Notes: generated by a model from the letters alone, not told the origin. Positions 52,897 to 61,723 are shown, numbered from the stretch's first letter. The stretch is DNA of 64,000 nucleotides from Chloroflexi bacterium HGW-Chloroflexi-2 (GCA_002840735.1 PHBY01000019.1:34678-98677), one strand, 5' to 3'. Numbers and translations: made by a program.

Positions 52897-54573
52897 TCAG
52901 CGTTTAATGCTGCGATATTTGATCGGTTGCGGTGTGTCGGCTGCCATACCCAGGCGTCTGCGGCGATCCGCATCGTAGTCCGACCAGTTACCGTTATAAA
53001 AGACGATCTGGCTATCCCCCTCAAACGCGAGGATATGCGTGACAATACGGTCGAGGAACCAGCGGTCATGCGAAACAACCACAGCACATCCAGCAAAGGA
53101 TTCCAGAGCTTCCTCCAGTGCGCGCAGGGTGTTCACATCCAGATCGTTGGTCGGTTCGTCCAGTAGAATAACATTGGCACCCCGTTTGAGCACTTTCGCC
53201 AGGTGCACGCGATTGCGCTCTCCACCGGAAAGCATATTGACCTGCTTCTGTTGATCTGACCCCGTGAAGTTGAACGAAGCCACATATGCGCGTGAGTTGA
53301 TCTTACGGGTTCCCAATGTGAGCGTGTCCATGCCCTCACTGATCTCCTGCCAGATATTATTTTCTCCTTTGAGCGAATCACGACTCTGGTCGACATAGGC
53401 CAGGTCAACCGTTTCCCCAATGCGAATCGATCCGCTATCAGGTTCTTCCTGACCGGTGATCATGCGTAGCAATGTGGTCTTGCCAGCGCCGTTCGGACCG
53501 ATCACGCCCACGATGCTTCCGGGCGGAATGGCAGCTGTGAAATTATCGATCAATAATCGTTCACCATAGGCTTTGCTGAGATTATTGAACTCAAAAACCA
53601 CATTGCCCAGGCGTTCACCTGGTGGAATGTAGATCTCCTGTTCGCCGCGGTACTGGTCCACTTCCTGGCTGAGCAGGCGTTCATAGGCAGTCACACGCGC
53701 CTTACCCTTGGATTGGCGTGCTTTGGGAGACATGCGAATCCACTCCAATTCGCGCTGCAGGGTACGTTGGCGTTTGGATTCGGATTTCTCTTCCACAGCC
53801 AGGCGATCCTGTTTCTGTTCCAGCCAGGATGTGTAATTGCCACGCCAGGGGATACCATACCCTCGATCCAGCTCCAGGATCCAGCCAGCAACATTATCCA
53901 GAAAATAACGATCATGTGTGACAGCGATGACCGTCCCGCGATATTGCTGCAGGTGATGTTCCAGCCAGGCAACGGATTCGGCATCCAGGTGATTGGTGGG
54001 TTCGTCCAGCAGCATGATGTCCGGCTCAGTCAGCAACAATCTGGTAAGAGCTACACGGCGGCGTTCACCACCGGAGAGTACTTTGACAGGTGTATCCCCG
54101 GGAGGGCAGCGCAGGGCATCCATGGCCATCTGCAAGCGGCTATCCAACGTCCAGGCTTCTATACGGTCAAGTTCTTCCTGCAGACGACCCTGTTTCGCGA
54201 TCAGGGCATCGAAGTCCGCATCCGGCTCCGCAAATTGATTGTTGATTTCGTCAAACTCACGTAATTTTTGGATAATTGGGGCTACAGCCTCTTCCACCAC
54301 TTCTTTTACAGTTTTGTTATTATCCAGATCGGGTTCCTGATCGAGCATACCAACCGTGTACCCTTTGGAAAAAGTAACCTCTCCAATATAGTCCTGATCT
54401 TTGCCGGCGATGATGCGCAGCAACGTACTTTTCCCCGCGCCATTCAGTCCCAGGACGCCGATCTTGGCACCGTAATAAAACCCGAGCGAAATGTCGCGCA
54501 GAATCTGGCGGTTGCTGGGTGGGACTACTTTGCCCACACGCACCATGGAGAATATTACCTGTTGATCGTTCAT
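52897..54573 (-). CDS. ettA: energy-dependent translational throttle protein EttA
   Basis: An ABC-F protein of 558 residues that binds the ribosomal E site and gates initial elongation according to ATP level. It has two ATPase halves: Walker A GLNGAGKST and GPNGAGKTT, signatures LSGGERRRVAL and LSGGERNRVHL, Walker B IMLLDEPTNHLD and VILLDEPTNDLD. The linker between them (residues about 240-320) and the terminal KYRSIKR fit EttA rather than a resistance ABC-F. GGTG-type spacing before the ATG is weak. Confidence 0.95.
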   Translation of the reverse strand: MNDQQVIFSMVRVGKVVPPSNRQILRDISLGFYYGAKIGVLGLNGAGKSTLLRIIAGKDQDYIGEVTFSKGYTVGMLDQEPDLDNNKTVKEVVEEAVAPIIQKLREFDEINNQFAEPDADFDALIAKQGRLQEELDRIEAWTLDSRLQMAMDALRCPPGDTPVKVLSGGERRRVALTRLLLTEPDIMLLDEPTNHLDAESVAWLEHHLQQYRGTVIAVTHDRYFLDNVAGWILELDRGYGIPWRGNYTSWLEQKQDRLAVEEKSESKRQRTLQRELEWIRMSPKARQSKGKARVTAYERLLSQEVDQYRGEQEIYIPPGERLGNVVFEFNNLSKAYGERLLIDNFTAAIPPGSIVGVIGPNGAGKTTLLRMITGQEEPDSGSIRIGETVDLAYVDQSRDSLKGENNIWQEISEGMDTLTLGTRKINSRAYVASFNFTGSDQQKQVNMLSGGERNRVHLAKVLKRGANVILLDEPTNDLDVNTLRALEEALESFAGCAVVVSHDRWFLDRIVTHILAFEGDSQIVFYNGNWSDYDADRRRRLGMAADTPQPIKYRSIKR

Positions 54574-54648
54574 GCTTTCACCTCAAGTTGAAACCCTATT
54601 TCCTATTTGTTTACCTGTTGATTGTATCCTTTCAATAATGAGTGGCTA

Positions 54649-54686
54649 GGGTGTTTTTGGCGTGCAGCCGCACGCCAAAAACACCC
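54649..54686. repeat. 17-bp-stem palindromic hairpin
   Basis: GGGTGTTTTTGGCGTGC (54649-54665), loop AGCC, and GCACGCCAAAAACACCC (54670-54686) form a perfect stem. It lies upstream of ettA and downstream of the broken peptidase gene. Without a T run its function is open. Confidence 0.85.
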
Positions 54687-54814
54687 ACCTGCCCCGATTT
54701 ATTGAGATCATACTGTTGAAAGTACAGGCAAAAGCGGGTGATCAGAAATCTGTTCACCCGACTCATGGTTTCATTTTACCTGAAGTGGTTGGTTTTATGT
54801 AAACTTGCTGAAGG

Positions 54815-55673
54815 TTACTTAACGGTCAGCGCCTGCCGGAGCAAATCCTCCAGGTTGAGCATCGGATCTGCTGCCAGACTCAGCTTCCAGGATGGGTGCA
54901 GCTGATCCAGCAAATATGCCTGTGCCATACCCGAATAGTAGAAGCGTCCATCCCCTTCATCTTCAGCCATGCGGGATATCTGGTCCAGTTCTCTGCTCTA
55001 GCGATTTTCGAAGGACTGATACTCCTTAAATTTGCGATCGCTGTGCATATCCACCAGCGGCTGGTACCGATCATCCGTAGCTGCAAGTCGCCAGGTTTCC
55101 AGTTCTGCGTAACGCGCCATACCTTCCACCCATTCGCGTTGATTCTCATAGCGGATCAAATCAGCCGAAAGTTGCATGGTCTTCCGGCGAGCATCACGCT
55201 GGTCGAGGAATTGTTGTGCCAGCTGCCGGGTTTCTTCTTTATCCTCTGATTTCAAAGCTGCTTTTAAAATATCTAGTTCCTGCTGCCAGGTATCAATGCC
55301 TGCCTGATTTCCCCAGGGGTATAGGTCAGACAGATGGATTCCATCCCACTCTGCCTGCTCAAAGCGTGATTGCGCCCAGACAGCCTGAAATGCATGGAAG
55401 CTCTCGTGCTGGATCATGGAGAGGTAGGTATCACTATTCGGGAAGAAAATAGAAGCTACTAATGAATATGGAAAAAACCTGATCCCCCAATTCCTGACGC
55501 AGGTGCTGTGCTTCCAGCACTCGGGCAATATCCACATCCTCTAATTGATCAGGTTGGTTGGTCTGATCAGACACAAATAAGTTGATGACAGCGGAGAGAG
55601 CTGTCAACCCCAGACATAATCCCAACACACCCAAAATCAGTATTAATCCCCATCTTCTGTTTTTTCTATGCAT
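54815..55673 (-). pseudogene. broken membrane-anchored metalloprotease (HExxH)
   Basis: The N-terminal frame (55673 downward) encodes a signal anchor (RRWGLILILGVLGLCLGLTAL). It is interrupted near 55470, beside a run of six A residues, and the reading continues in another frame as FPNSDTYLSMIQHESFHAF, with the zinc motif HESFH. A nonsense TAG lies at 54998-55000, after EYQSFENR, and the frame continues as SRELDQISRMAEDEGDGRFY to a TAA at 54815. Repairing both lesions would give about 285 residues. The A-run shift could be a sequencing error, but the TAG is a separate lesion. Confidence 0.75.
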
Positions 55674-55852
55674 AGATAACTCCTCGATTGTAAGTATAGG
55701 AAATTTTCAACCAATTGACAACCATCGAATAGCCGGGGAACGACCTGGCCAGAAGATGGATTTGGAAAATAACCAGATGGTGAAATACCCATCAATCCGG
55801 GGCAAGAATCGCTCAGATGTGATATAAAATAAGCTTGCAAAGGAAGAATAAT

Positions 55853-56680
55853 ATGACAAAAGATAAACCTTTAATCCTGGTCACCAATGATGATGGCATC
55901 GCCTCACCGGGTATTCATGCAGCCGCCCGCGCGTTGGCTCCCCTGGGCGAGGTGGTACTGGTGGCCCCACGCGAACAAAACTCCTCCACCGGTCGCAGTC
56001 ATCCACTGACAACCGATGGGCTGATTGAAGAAGTGGAGTGTTGCCTGGATGTGGGTAGTTTCAAAGCCTATGCCGTCGGTGGTACACCGGCGCAGTGCGT
56101 GCTGAATGCGTTGTTTAAGATCCTGCCCCGCAAACCTGACCTGGCGATTTCCGGGATTAATTACGGCGAGAATTTTGGCACCGGGATTACCATCTCCGGT
56201 ACCGTTGGGGCAGCTCTGGAAGCCGCCAGCTTTCGTATCCCCACCATTGCAGCTTCCCTGCAACTGCAAAATATTGATGATTTTGACAAGCATGATCCGG
56301 ATATCGACTTCTCGGTCGCTGGCTATTTCACCCACAAATTCGCCAAAATGTTGCTGGAAACCGCTTTGCCCGATGGTGTCGACCTGCTCAAGCTGGAAGT
56401 TCCCGTCCAGGCGACGGTGGATACCCCCTGGCGCATGACGCGTTTATCGCGTCATATGTATTACGTCCCCTTTTTTGATCCCAACTTAGGCTGGCAGGAA
56501 AAAGGCCGGATTGGATTCAAAGTCAATGTCACCAAAGAAGATGTCACCCCGGATAGCGATATCTATGCGGTGGTTTACGATCATGAAGTATCTATTACAC
56601 CATTGACAATTGACATGACCGCCCCGATCGATATTCAGGGCTGGGAACAACAAGTGCGCCAGAACGGATTTTCAAGCTAA
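55853..56680 (+). CDS. surE: 5'/3'-nucleotidase SurE
   Basis: A 275-residue metal-dependent nucleotidase that dephosphorylates nucleoside monophosphates. The N-terminal LILVTNDDGIASPGIHAAA contains the DD pair binding the metal, followed by VVLVAPREQNSSTGRSHPLTT with the conserved Asn and Ser. The later SGINYGENFGTGITISGTVGAALEA is the SurE signature. The start MTKDKPL is chosen because AAGGAAG lies upstream. It ends at a strong terminator. Confidence 0.93.
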   Translation: MTKDKPLILVTNDDGIASPGIHAAARALAPLGEVVLVAPREQNSSTGRSHPLTTDGLIEEVECCLDVGSFKAYAVGGTPAQCVLNALFKILPRKPDLAISGINYGENFGTGITISGTVGAALEAASFRIPTIAASLQLQNIDDFDKHDPDIDFSVAGYFTHKFAKMLLETALPDGVDLLKLEVPVQATVDTPWRMTRLSRHMYYVPFFDPNLGWQEKGRIGFKVNVTKEDVTPDSDIYAVVYDHEVSITPLTIDMTAPIDIQGWEQQVRQNGFSS

Positions 56681-56684
56681 TTGA

Positions 56685-56717
56685 TAAAAAATGCCCTGGA
56701 AATCAGGGCATTTTTTC
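56685..56717 (+). terminator. intrinsic terminator after surE
   Basis: ATGCCCTG (56691-56698) pairs with CAGGGCAT (56704-56711), extended by A and T runs on both sides, five-base loop. Confidence 0.95.
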
Positions 56718-57068
56718 CTCTCTTATTTTGTGGGGATCGGAGCAATCAGGTCAAATATCACCCAATAATATGACGAATGACAAAGAATTTTGCGGTATAA
56801 ATAAGCGCGATGGAAAAAACCGCAACAACACGGTTTTCAACCTTAACAAGTTTCGTTTCTTCAATTTCTGGTTCTCCTGAGGATTGGGATTTGCCACTGT
56901 TTGGAATTGGGTGACAGACAGTGGCGAGAAAGACCCTTGTTTGTTAGCAAAGCAGATAAACAATGCCAACAACAAATAAGGGTTTTTTCTTTTAAACCAC
57001 TCCTTTTCTCGCAGGTGTTTTTTTCGGGTATCTACCCGACAAAAACTCCCACGCCACCACCTGAATGA
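56718..57068. other. gap with a small hidden frame and a terminator-like hairpin
   Basis: No standard gene is seen. A small membrane-protein-like frame lies on the minus strand (56758-56865, separate entry). ACCCTTGTTTGTT (56933-56945) pairs with AACAAATAAGGGT (56971-56983), one G-U, followed by TTTTTCTTTT; this could be a plus-strand terminator. Confidence 0.5.
56758..56865 (-). CDS. possible small single-helix membrane protein without a standard start codon
   Basis: The frame encodes EETKLVKVENRVVAVFSIAL followed by IYTAKFFVIRHIIG and TGA, an acidic head and one hydrophobic helix. AGGAG lies 7 nt before an ATT (56863-56865) in exactly the place a start would be expected. No ATG, GTG or TTG occurs in frame, so translation would need ATT or the gene has lost its start. 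The alternative frame over the same DNA, a 74-residue ORF, looks random. Confidence 0.3.
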   Translation of the reverse strand: MEETKLVKVENRVVAVFSIALIYTAKFFVIRHIIG

Positions 57069-57395
57069 TTATTGTAGAATCTGGCGGGAATGGTAACCAG
57101 GCACGACGGTGAAGAGAATTTCATCCACTTCCATGCGCGCCAGTTGAGTGACCTCTTCTACCGCATCCGGATTGCCATTGGCAACAATGGATACCAGGTT
57201 GAAACGCCCCCGATCAGGTGAACTTTGTGCGAGTGTAATGGTTGAAGCTGAAATGGTAGAGGTTAAAACCTGCCAGACCACCGCAGCAGTGACCGGGTGG
57301 AGTTTGCAAACCATCGTCAACCATTCCTGTGGAATTTGTGGGGGCTGACGAAAGCTTAAATCATCAAAATTATAATCGAAATCAAAATCTGGCAT
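57069..57395 (-). CDS. hypothetical protein
   Basis: A 108-residue protein with acidic N-terminus (MPDFDFDYNFDDLSFRQPPQIP). AGGAAAAATG gives a plausible ribosome site. The central part PVTAAVVWQVLTSTISASTIT and VDEILFTVVPGYHSRQIL look structured, without any motif I recognise. It probably is a real gene given the ribosome site and even composition. The neighbouring ABC pseudogene gives no clue to function. Confidence 0.5.
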   Translation of the reverse strand: MPDFDFDYNFDDLSFRQPPQIPQEWLTMVCKLHPVTAAVVWQVLTSTISASTITLAQSSPDRGRFNLVSIVANGNPDAVEEVTQLARMEVDEILFTVVPGYHSRQILQ

Positions 57396-57542
57396 TTTTC
57401 CTAAACCATTCCTGTTTCATTCCGCTCTGAAGCAGCGCCATTGAGGTGCTCCGCATTCAATCAAACTTCTAATTTTTAACAAACAATTCGCCCTCAATAG
57501 CATTAAGCATACCATAAATTGATTCTTTAATCATCCCGCGAA

Positions 57543-57898
57543 TCAGACAAAATATGCATCCCGGCGCATGGTGAAAAAGCGATAAACTAACAAAACCGCG
57601 CTTAACCAGGCAAACAGGAAGCCAAAAATTTTAAGGTTCTGCGCCAGGAAACCTACCCGGCGGCGAATATCTTGATTATCATTGACAATATCCATGCCAA
57701 AGATCGTTCCACTTCCGGATGGGGGTTTGGTAAGTCCTAATAACAATTTGATGGTGGTGCTTTTGCCGGTTCCATTAGGACCCAAAAAACCAACAATCGA
57801 GTTGGCGGGTCATTCAGGTTGAGTGAAGTGAGAGCCTGGAGATTTCCATAGTTTTTGCTTAAATTTTGTATTTGAATTACCGAATGAACAGAGGACAT
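57543..57898 (-). pseudogene. deleted and frameshifted ABC transporter, ATPase fused to permease end
   Basis: From ATG 57898 the frame reads MSSVHSVIQIQNLSKNYGNL, then shifts near 57800 so that Walker A ([17 protein letters not shown]) is in another frame. After [13 protein letters not shown] the sequence passes directly into [20 protein letters not shown] and ends RDAYFV, which is a permease-like C-terminal helix. About 200 residues of ATPase and most of a permease are gone. It is a relic of an ABC-2 exporter operon. Confidence 0.8.
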
Positions 57899-58067
57899 TT
57901 TTACTCCTTACTTTTGCCATTTATACTGTACCCGGGAAGCGTTGAATTTTAATCAGCATCGAGATCAGTTCGCTCTCCCTGGCAGTCTATAATCAATCCC
58001 GTCTGCCTGACCAGGTGAAAGATGGTAAAACCGGACAATAATCGGAATTCTTTTTTCAGATGTCAGT

Positions 58068-58100
58068 GTGTTTCCGGTGGGGAATCCCCATCGGAAACAC
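58068..58100. repeat. palindromic hairpin upstream of the beta-helix gene
   Basis: GTGTTTCCG-G-TGGGG (58068-58082) pairs with CCCCA-T-CGGAAACAC (58086-58100) around AAT: 15 pairs, one of them G-U. It is not followed by a T run. Confidence 0.75.
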
Positions 58101-58181
58101 CGATTTGTCCAGGATTTTTGAGATGTGACAAAAATCAGCTACAATAATAAATAAGTACGGTGATCAAAAGGAAGGTAAAAA

Positions 58182-58769
58182 ATGACCGATGAAGAAAAAT
58201 TAGTTCCTGAGTCCGAAGATCAGGAAGAACAGGTAAAACCAAATTTTGAAGAGAGTGTTCAGGCAGATATTGTAGAAATTACCCAGGGGGCAGCCAATCA
58301 TATTCAGGCCAAAGAAGTGATCCTCAGACAGGCAGGCGCTACTCACATTGAAAGCAATCTGGTGCATGTGCGCCAGGGTGGTGTGGTGAAAGTTGAAACG
58401 GACCGGCTCGAACTGACCGAAGGGGGCGTGATTTTTGCCAACAGCGGATCTGTCGAAATGACAGCCAGCAAGGCAGCTGTGATCGTTAATCAAGGCAATG
58501 TCAATATGGATCAATGTGGTGTGCAGGTTCTGGTTACCAAAGGTAATGTCCAGGTCGACCAATCCGGTATTGTTGCCACAATTGCCAATCACGTCACCCT
58601 GGAAAATAACAGCAACGTGGTATTTCTATTTGCAAAAAATGTAGACGGTGAAGTCAAAACACAATTTGGTCCTAAAGAATCAGCATTGTTTGGCATTATG
58701 GCCGGTCTGGCTGCTGGAGTGGTGCTCCTCTCCGGTGCAATGTTCGGAAAGAAACGCAAAAAGAAATAA
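58182..58769 (+). CDS. membrane-anchored repetitive (beta-helix-like) protein
   Basis: A 195-residue protein. Residues 1-30 are acidic. Residues 30-155 are a run of short beta-rich repeats of about 8-10 residues (VEITQGAANHIQAKEVILRQ and similar, with GNVNMDQCGV, GNVQVDQSGI), suggesting a small beta-helix or bactofilin-like stack. A C-terminal helix (LFGIMAGLAAGVVLLSGAMFG) ends in a positive tail GKKRKKK, so the repeats face the cytoplasm if the tail stays inside. Function is unknown. AAGGAAGG precedes the ATG. Confidence 0.75.
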   Translation: MTDEEKLVPESEDQEEQVKPNFEESVQADIVEITQGAANHIQAKEVILRQAGATHIESNLVHVRQGGVVKVETDRLELTEGGVIFANSGSVEMTASKAAVIVNQGNVNMDQCGVQVLVTKGNVQVDQSGIVATIANHVTLENNSNVVFLFAKNVDGEVKTQFGPKESALFGIMAGLAAGVVLLSGAMFGKKRKKK

Positions 58770-58784
58770 GAGGAGTGGATACCT

Positions 58785-58877
58785 TTGGAGATCATTGCCG
58801 GTAATACTTATGAACATTACGAACATCATAGCAAAGACATTAAGGAGTTTCTGATTAACATTGATAAACAAACCTGA
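58785..58877 (+). CDS. possible small protein overlapping the lactonase start
   Basis: A 30-codon frame from TTG 58785 (MEIIAGNTYEHYEHHSKDIK, then EFLINIDKQT), with AGGAG 9 nt upstream. It overlaps the start of the lactonase by 17 bp, which could couple their translation. The His-rich YEHYEHH is notable. It may equally be chance. Confidence 0.3.
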   Translation: MEIIAGNTYEHYEHHSKDIKEFLINIDKQT

Positions 58878-59751
58878 AATCCTGGTAGATCAAAAAGCGT
58901 TAACCGGAGAAGGTCCCAGTTGGGATGCCCAGAATGGCGTGCTGTATTGGGTGGATATCCCCCGGGCAACCATCTACGTCTACAACCCTGCCACTAGGCA
59001 AAATCAGGGGATCGATCTGAGCAAGGACTTTTCTTCCATTGGCGCTGTGGTCCCGTGTAAAAGCGGTGGTCTGCTATTTACACCCGAACGTAAAATCGCT
59101 TACTTTGATTTTGAACAACCTACCTATCAAATCCTGGCTGAAGTGGAAGAGGATCTACCCGGGAATCGCTTCAATGATGGCAAATGTGATCCTTACGGAC
59201 GTTTCCTGACCGGGACCATGCAAAACCTACCGGATGGTACCCCCACGGGATCGCTCTATAGCTTGGATCGTGATGCAAAAGTGCGTAAGCTGCTGGATGG
59301 GTTGGTGATCTCGAATGGGCTCGGCTGGAGCCCGGATTACCGCACCTTCTACCTGGCTGATTCCTTCTCAAAAGATGTCTGGGCATTCGATTACGATCTG
59401 GAACATGGCAGTATATCCCACCAACGAACAGCATTCACCCTGCAGGAAGGCAACGGGGTAGCGGACGGACTGACCACCGACATGGATGGCATGCTCTGGC
59501 TGGCGCTCTGGGATGGTGCCTGCGTCCAGCGCTGGGATCCCCGTTCTGGCGAACTTCTGACCTCTTACCCCTTCCCGGCCAAACGCACCTCCTGCCCGGT
59601 CTTTGGTGGCGCGGACATGAATGAACTCTTCGTCACCTCAGCAGCAATTGGGCTGGATGATTCCGACTGGCAGGCATACCCCCATAATGGTGCATTGATG
59701 CGATTGAAGACTGAATTCAGCGGAATGCCCAGCTTCCCGTTTGCAGATTGA
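58861..59751 (+). CDS. SMP-30/gluconolactonase-family protein
   Basis: A 296-residue six-bladed propeller lactonase or sugar-lactone hydrolase. GEGPSWDAQNGVLYWVDI contains the metal Glu, NRFNDGKCDPYGRFLTGTM the Asn/Asp of the second site, SNGLGWSPDYRTFYLADS the third and VADGLTTDMDGMLWLALWDG the last. The frame begins at TTG 58861; a stop codon precedes it and AAGGAG lies about 13 nt upstream, which is somewhat far. The exact lactone is unknown. Confidence 0.9.
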   Translation: MINKPEILVDQKALTGEGPSWDAQNGVLYWVDIPRATIYVYNPATRQNQGIDLSKDFSSIGAVVPCKSGGLLFTPERKIAYFDFEQPTYQILAEVEEDLPGNRFNDGKCDPYGRFLTGTMQNLPDGTPTGSLYSLDRDAKVRKLLDGLVISNGLGWSPDYRTFYLADSFSKDVWAFDYDLEHGSISHQRTAFTLQEGNGVADGLTTDMDGMLWLALWDGACVQRWDPRSGELLTSYPFPAKRTSCPVFGGADMNELFVTSAAIGLDDSDWQAYPHNGALMRLKTEFSGMPSFPFAD

Positions 59752-60525
59752 TCACCAGCGCAGTGAGAGGCAGCTCAAGCCGCCGTCCATCTTGCGATAT
59801 TCGGAGACATCCAAAAGCAGGGCATCGAAGCCGGCGTTGGTGACGAGTTCCAGCGTGTGCGGAAATCCAAACGGTACCAGCAGAACTTCATTCAATCTCA
59901 GGCAATTGGCAGAATAGGCTTCTTCCAGCGGTACCACCAGCTTGCGGTACCCGCTAAATGGCCATTGTGCTGCCAGGCGCGGATCCAGCAACAGGGTTTC
60001 CTCTCCCAGATAATTGACCGCACTCTTGAGATGCAATATCCCTTGCAGGCGGCGGATATCGATCAACTCGCTGCGATAACCAAAATAATTGAGGATTGAA
60101 GCCAGTTGCTGTGCGCCTTCCAGATTGGTACGCGCTGAAAGCCCTATATAATAGATATCGTCTGCTTTGCAGATATCACCGCCATCCAGGGTGGCATTGC
60201 CTTCGATCTGGTAGATCCGTTTATAATACTTTTGCAATACTGGCAGCATTTCCTGTGCTTCATCTCTGCGTGGGATAGCACCGGGTCTGGTCAGAACGGC
60301 AAAATCAGGTTCCACAATCGCAACATCTTCCACAAATACTGAGTCGGGAAATAGTTCCAAAACTGGTAAAACATCTACCTGTAAACCCAACTGGACTAAG
60401 GCTGAACAATACTGGTTGTGTTGTGTCAATGCCAGTTCCAGGTCTGGTTTTCCCAACGCGGCAGTTGTGATGCCATAAGGAAAACTGTTGCCAGGTTTGC
60501 GGGTGATCGCGTGCGTAAATTTCAT
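59752..60525 (-). CDS. dimethylarginine dimethylaminohydrolase-like (DDAH) hydrolase
   Basis: A 257-residue amidinohydrolase-fold protein. VFVEDVAIV and LDGGDICKADDIYYIGLSART provide the substrate acids, HLKSAVNYL the catalytic His, and the C-terminal MDGGLSCLSLRW the catalytic Cys. The pattern matches DDAH, which splits NG,NG-dimethylarginine into citrulline and dimethylamine, although some bacterial relatives act on other amidines. It lies 4 bp from rdgB on the same strand and the pair may be cotranscribed. Confidence 0.9.
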   Translation of the reverse strand: MKFTHAITRKPGNSFPYGITTAALGKPDLELALTQHNQYCSALVQLGLQVDVLPVLELFPDSVFVEDVAIVEPDFAVLTRPGAIPRRDEAQEMLPVLQKYYKRIYQIEGNATLDGGDICKADDIYYIGLSARTNLEGAQQLASILNYFGYRSELIDIRRLQGILHLKSAVNYLGEETLLLDPRLAAQWPFSGYRKLVVPLEEAYSANCLRLNEVLLVPFGFPHTLELVTNAGFDALLLDVSEYRKMDGGLSCLSLRW

Positions 60526-60529
60526 CGTC

Positions 60530-61132
60530 TTACTCCAGTTTCAGGATTTTTTCCAATGTGGGTAACGCTGCTAAAGCTGCCCGGCCACGATGGCTGATAC
60601 GGTTCTTTTCCTCTTCCGGGATTTCTGCCATGGTCTTTTCCCGTCCATCCACGAGAAAGATCGGATCGTATCCAAAACCATGCTCACCGCGTTCTTCCGG
60701 GATAATTTCACCATAGCAATCACCGATATAAGTATAGTGATCTCCATCGGGTAAAGCCACCACCAGTGTACAATGAAAGCGCGCCGGCCAGGGTTGGGGA
60801 TATTTAGCCAGTTGCTGTAATAAATACGCCCGGCGATCGGCATCCGTGGCACCCGGTTTGGGCGAATAACGGGCGGAATGCAAACCAGGCGCGCCATCCA
60901 GCGCTTCCACTTCCAGACCTGAATCATCCGCCAGGGTGATCAAACCACTTGACTGGCTGTAGGCGCGGGCTTTCTTAAGTGCATTTTCATAGTAATCCAC
61001 CCCATCTTCTTCCACCTGCAAGGTGACCCCTACATCTGCCGGTAAGACCAGATTGACCCCCAAGTCCTGGAGGATGGCTTGAAATTCGCGTAATTTTCCG
61101 GGATTACTGCTGGCAATTAACAGGGTTTTCAT
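60530..61132 (-). CDS. rdgB: XTP/dITP diphosphatase (RdgB/HAM1)
   Basis: House-cleaning enzyme of 200 residues that hydrolyses ITP, dITP and XTP to monophosphates. The N-terminal LLIASSNPGKLREFQAIL, ITLADDSGLEVEALDGAPG with the metal Asp, HFHCTL-like and GEHGFGYDPIFLVDGR match the family. The start is at 61132 and the gene has its own upstream region; the DDAH-like gene follows. Confidence 0.93.
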   Translation of the reverse strand: MKTLLIASSNPGKLREFQAILQDLGVNLVLPADVGVTLQVEEDGVDYYENALKKARAYSQSSGLITLADDSGLEVEALDGAPGLHSARYSPKPGATDADRRAYLLQQLAKYPQPWPARFHCTLVVALPDGDHYTYIGDCYGEIIPEERGEHGFGYDPIFLVDGREKTMAEIPEEEKNRISHRGRAALAALPTLEKILKLE

Positions 61133-61243
61133 GATTAATTTTTCTTATTTTTATCATAAATATTATAATAAGTTGACGGTTGTTTTTCGGTGTGCTATAA
61201 TCTCAAGAGTGTTATTATACCCTTTGATCGGTAGTTTTATCCG

Positions 61244-61723
61244 TTGAACCAACTTAGAAACCCCCTGCGCATTAATGTCGGATTCATGATCCATGAACCC
61301 ATCGGTAACTACCGTGACCTGGACTTTAATTTCGAGGAGATTGAACTAGAGTCTGATTTGCAACTTTCCAATATGATTGGAAAGGTTCGGATCAATCGAA
61401 CACCACAAGGGTTATTGCTGGATGCCAACTTTGAAGCAAATGTGGTGGGACAATGTGTACGTTGCCTGGAGGATTTTCCACAACCACTGACAACCGAATT
61501 TCAAGAATTATACGCGTATCGCAGTCGTCACACCAAAGACGCGGAGTTTTTTGTTCCTGAGGATGGATTTATTGATCTTTCACCTTTGGTTTATGAAAAT
61601 ATGTTGTTGGCTTTTCCAATCAAGACGCTCTGCCGGCCTGATTGTAAAGGCTTATGCACGGAATGTGGCATTAATTTAAACAATGCTACCTGTGAACATG
61701 TTGATTCAAGGGTAGCATATTAG
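61244..61723 (+). CDS. YceD/DUF177 family protein
   Basis: A 159-residue protein starting at TTG 61244 (LNQLRNPLRINVGF). VVGQCVRCLEDFPQPL with CxxC and the C-terminal CRPDCKGLCTECGINLN with four cysteines are typical of DUF177, linked to large-subunit or 23S rRNA biology and often followed by rpmF. No rpmF is found here; rpoD follows instead. The cysteine cluster probably binds zinc. Confidence 0.9.
   Translation: MNQLRNPLRINVGFMIHEPIGNYRDLDFNFEEIELESDLQLSNMIGKVRINRTPQGLLLDANFEANVVGQCVRCLEDFPQPLTTEFQELYAYRSRHTKDAEFFVPEDGFIDLSPLVYENMLLAFPIKTLCRPDCKGLCTECGINLNNATCEHVDSRVAY

Noticed and set aside
56751..56975. 74-codon minus-strand frame
   Set aside because: Random-looking composition; the overlapping second frame (56758-56865) is more protein-like.
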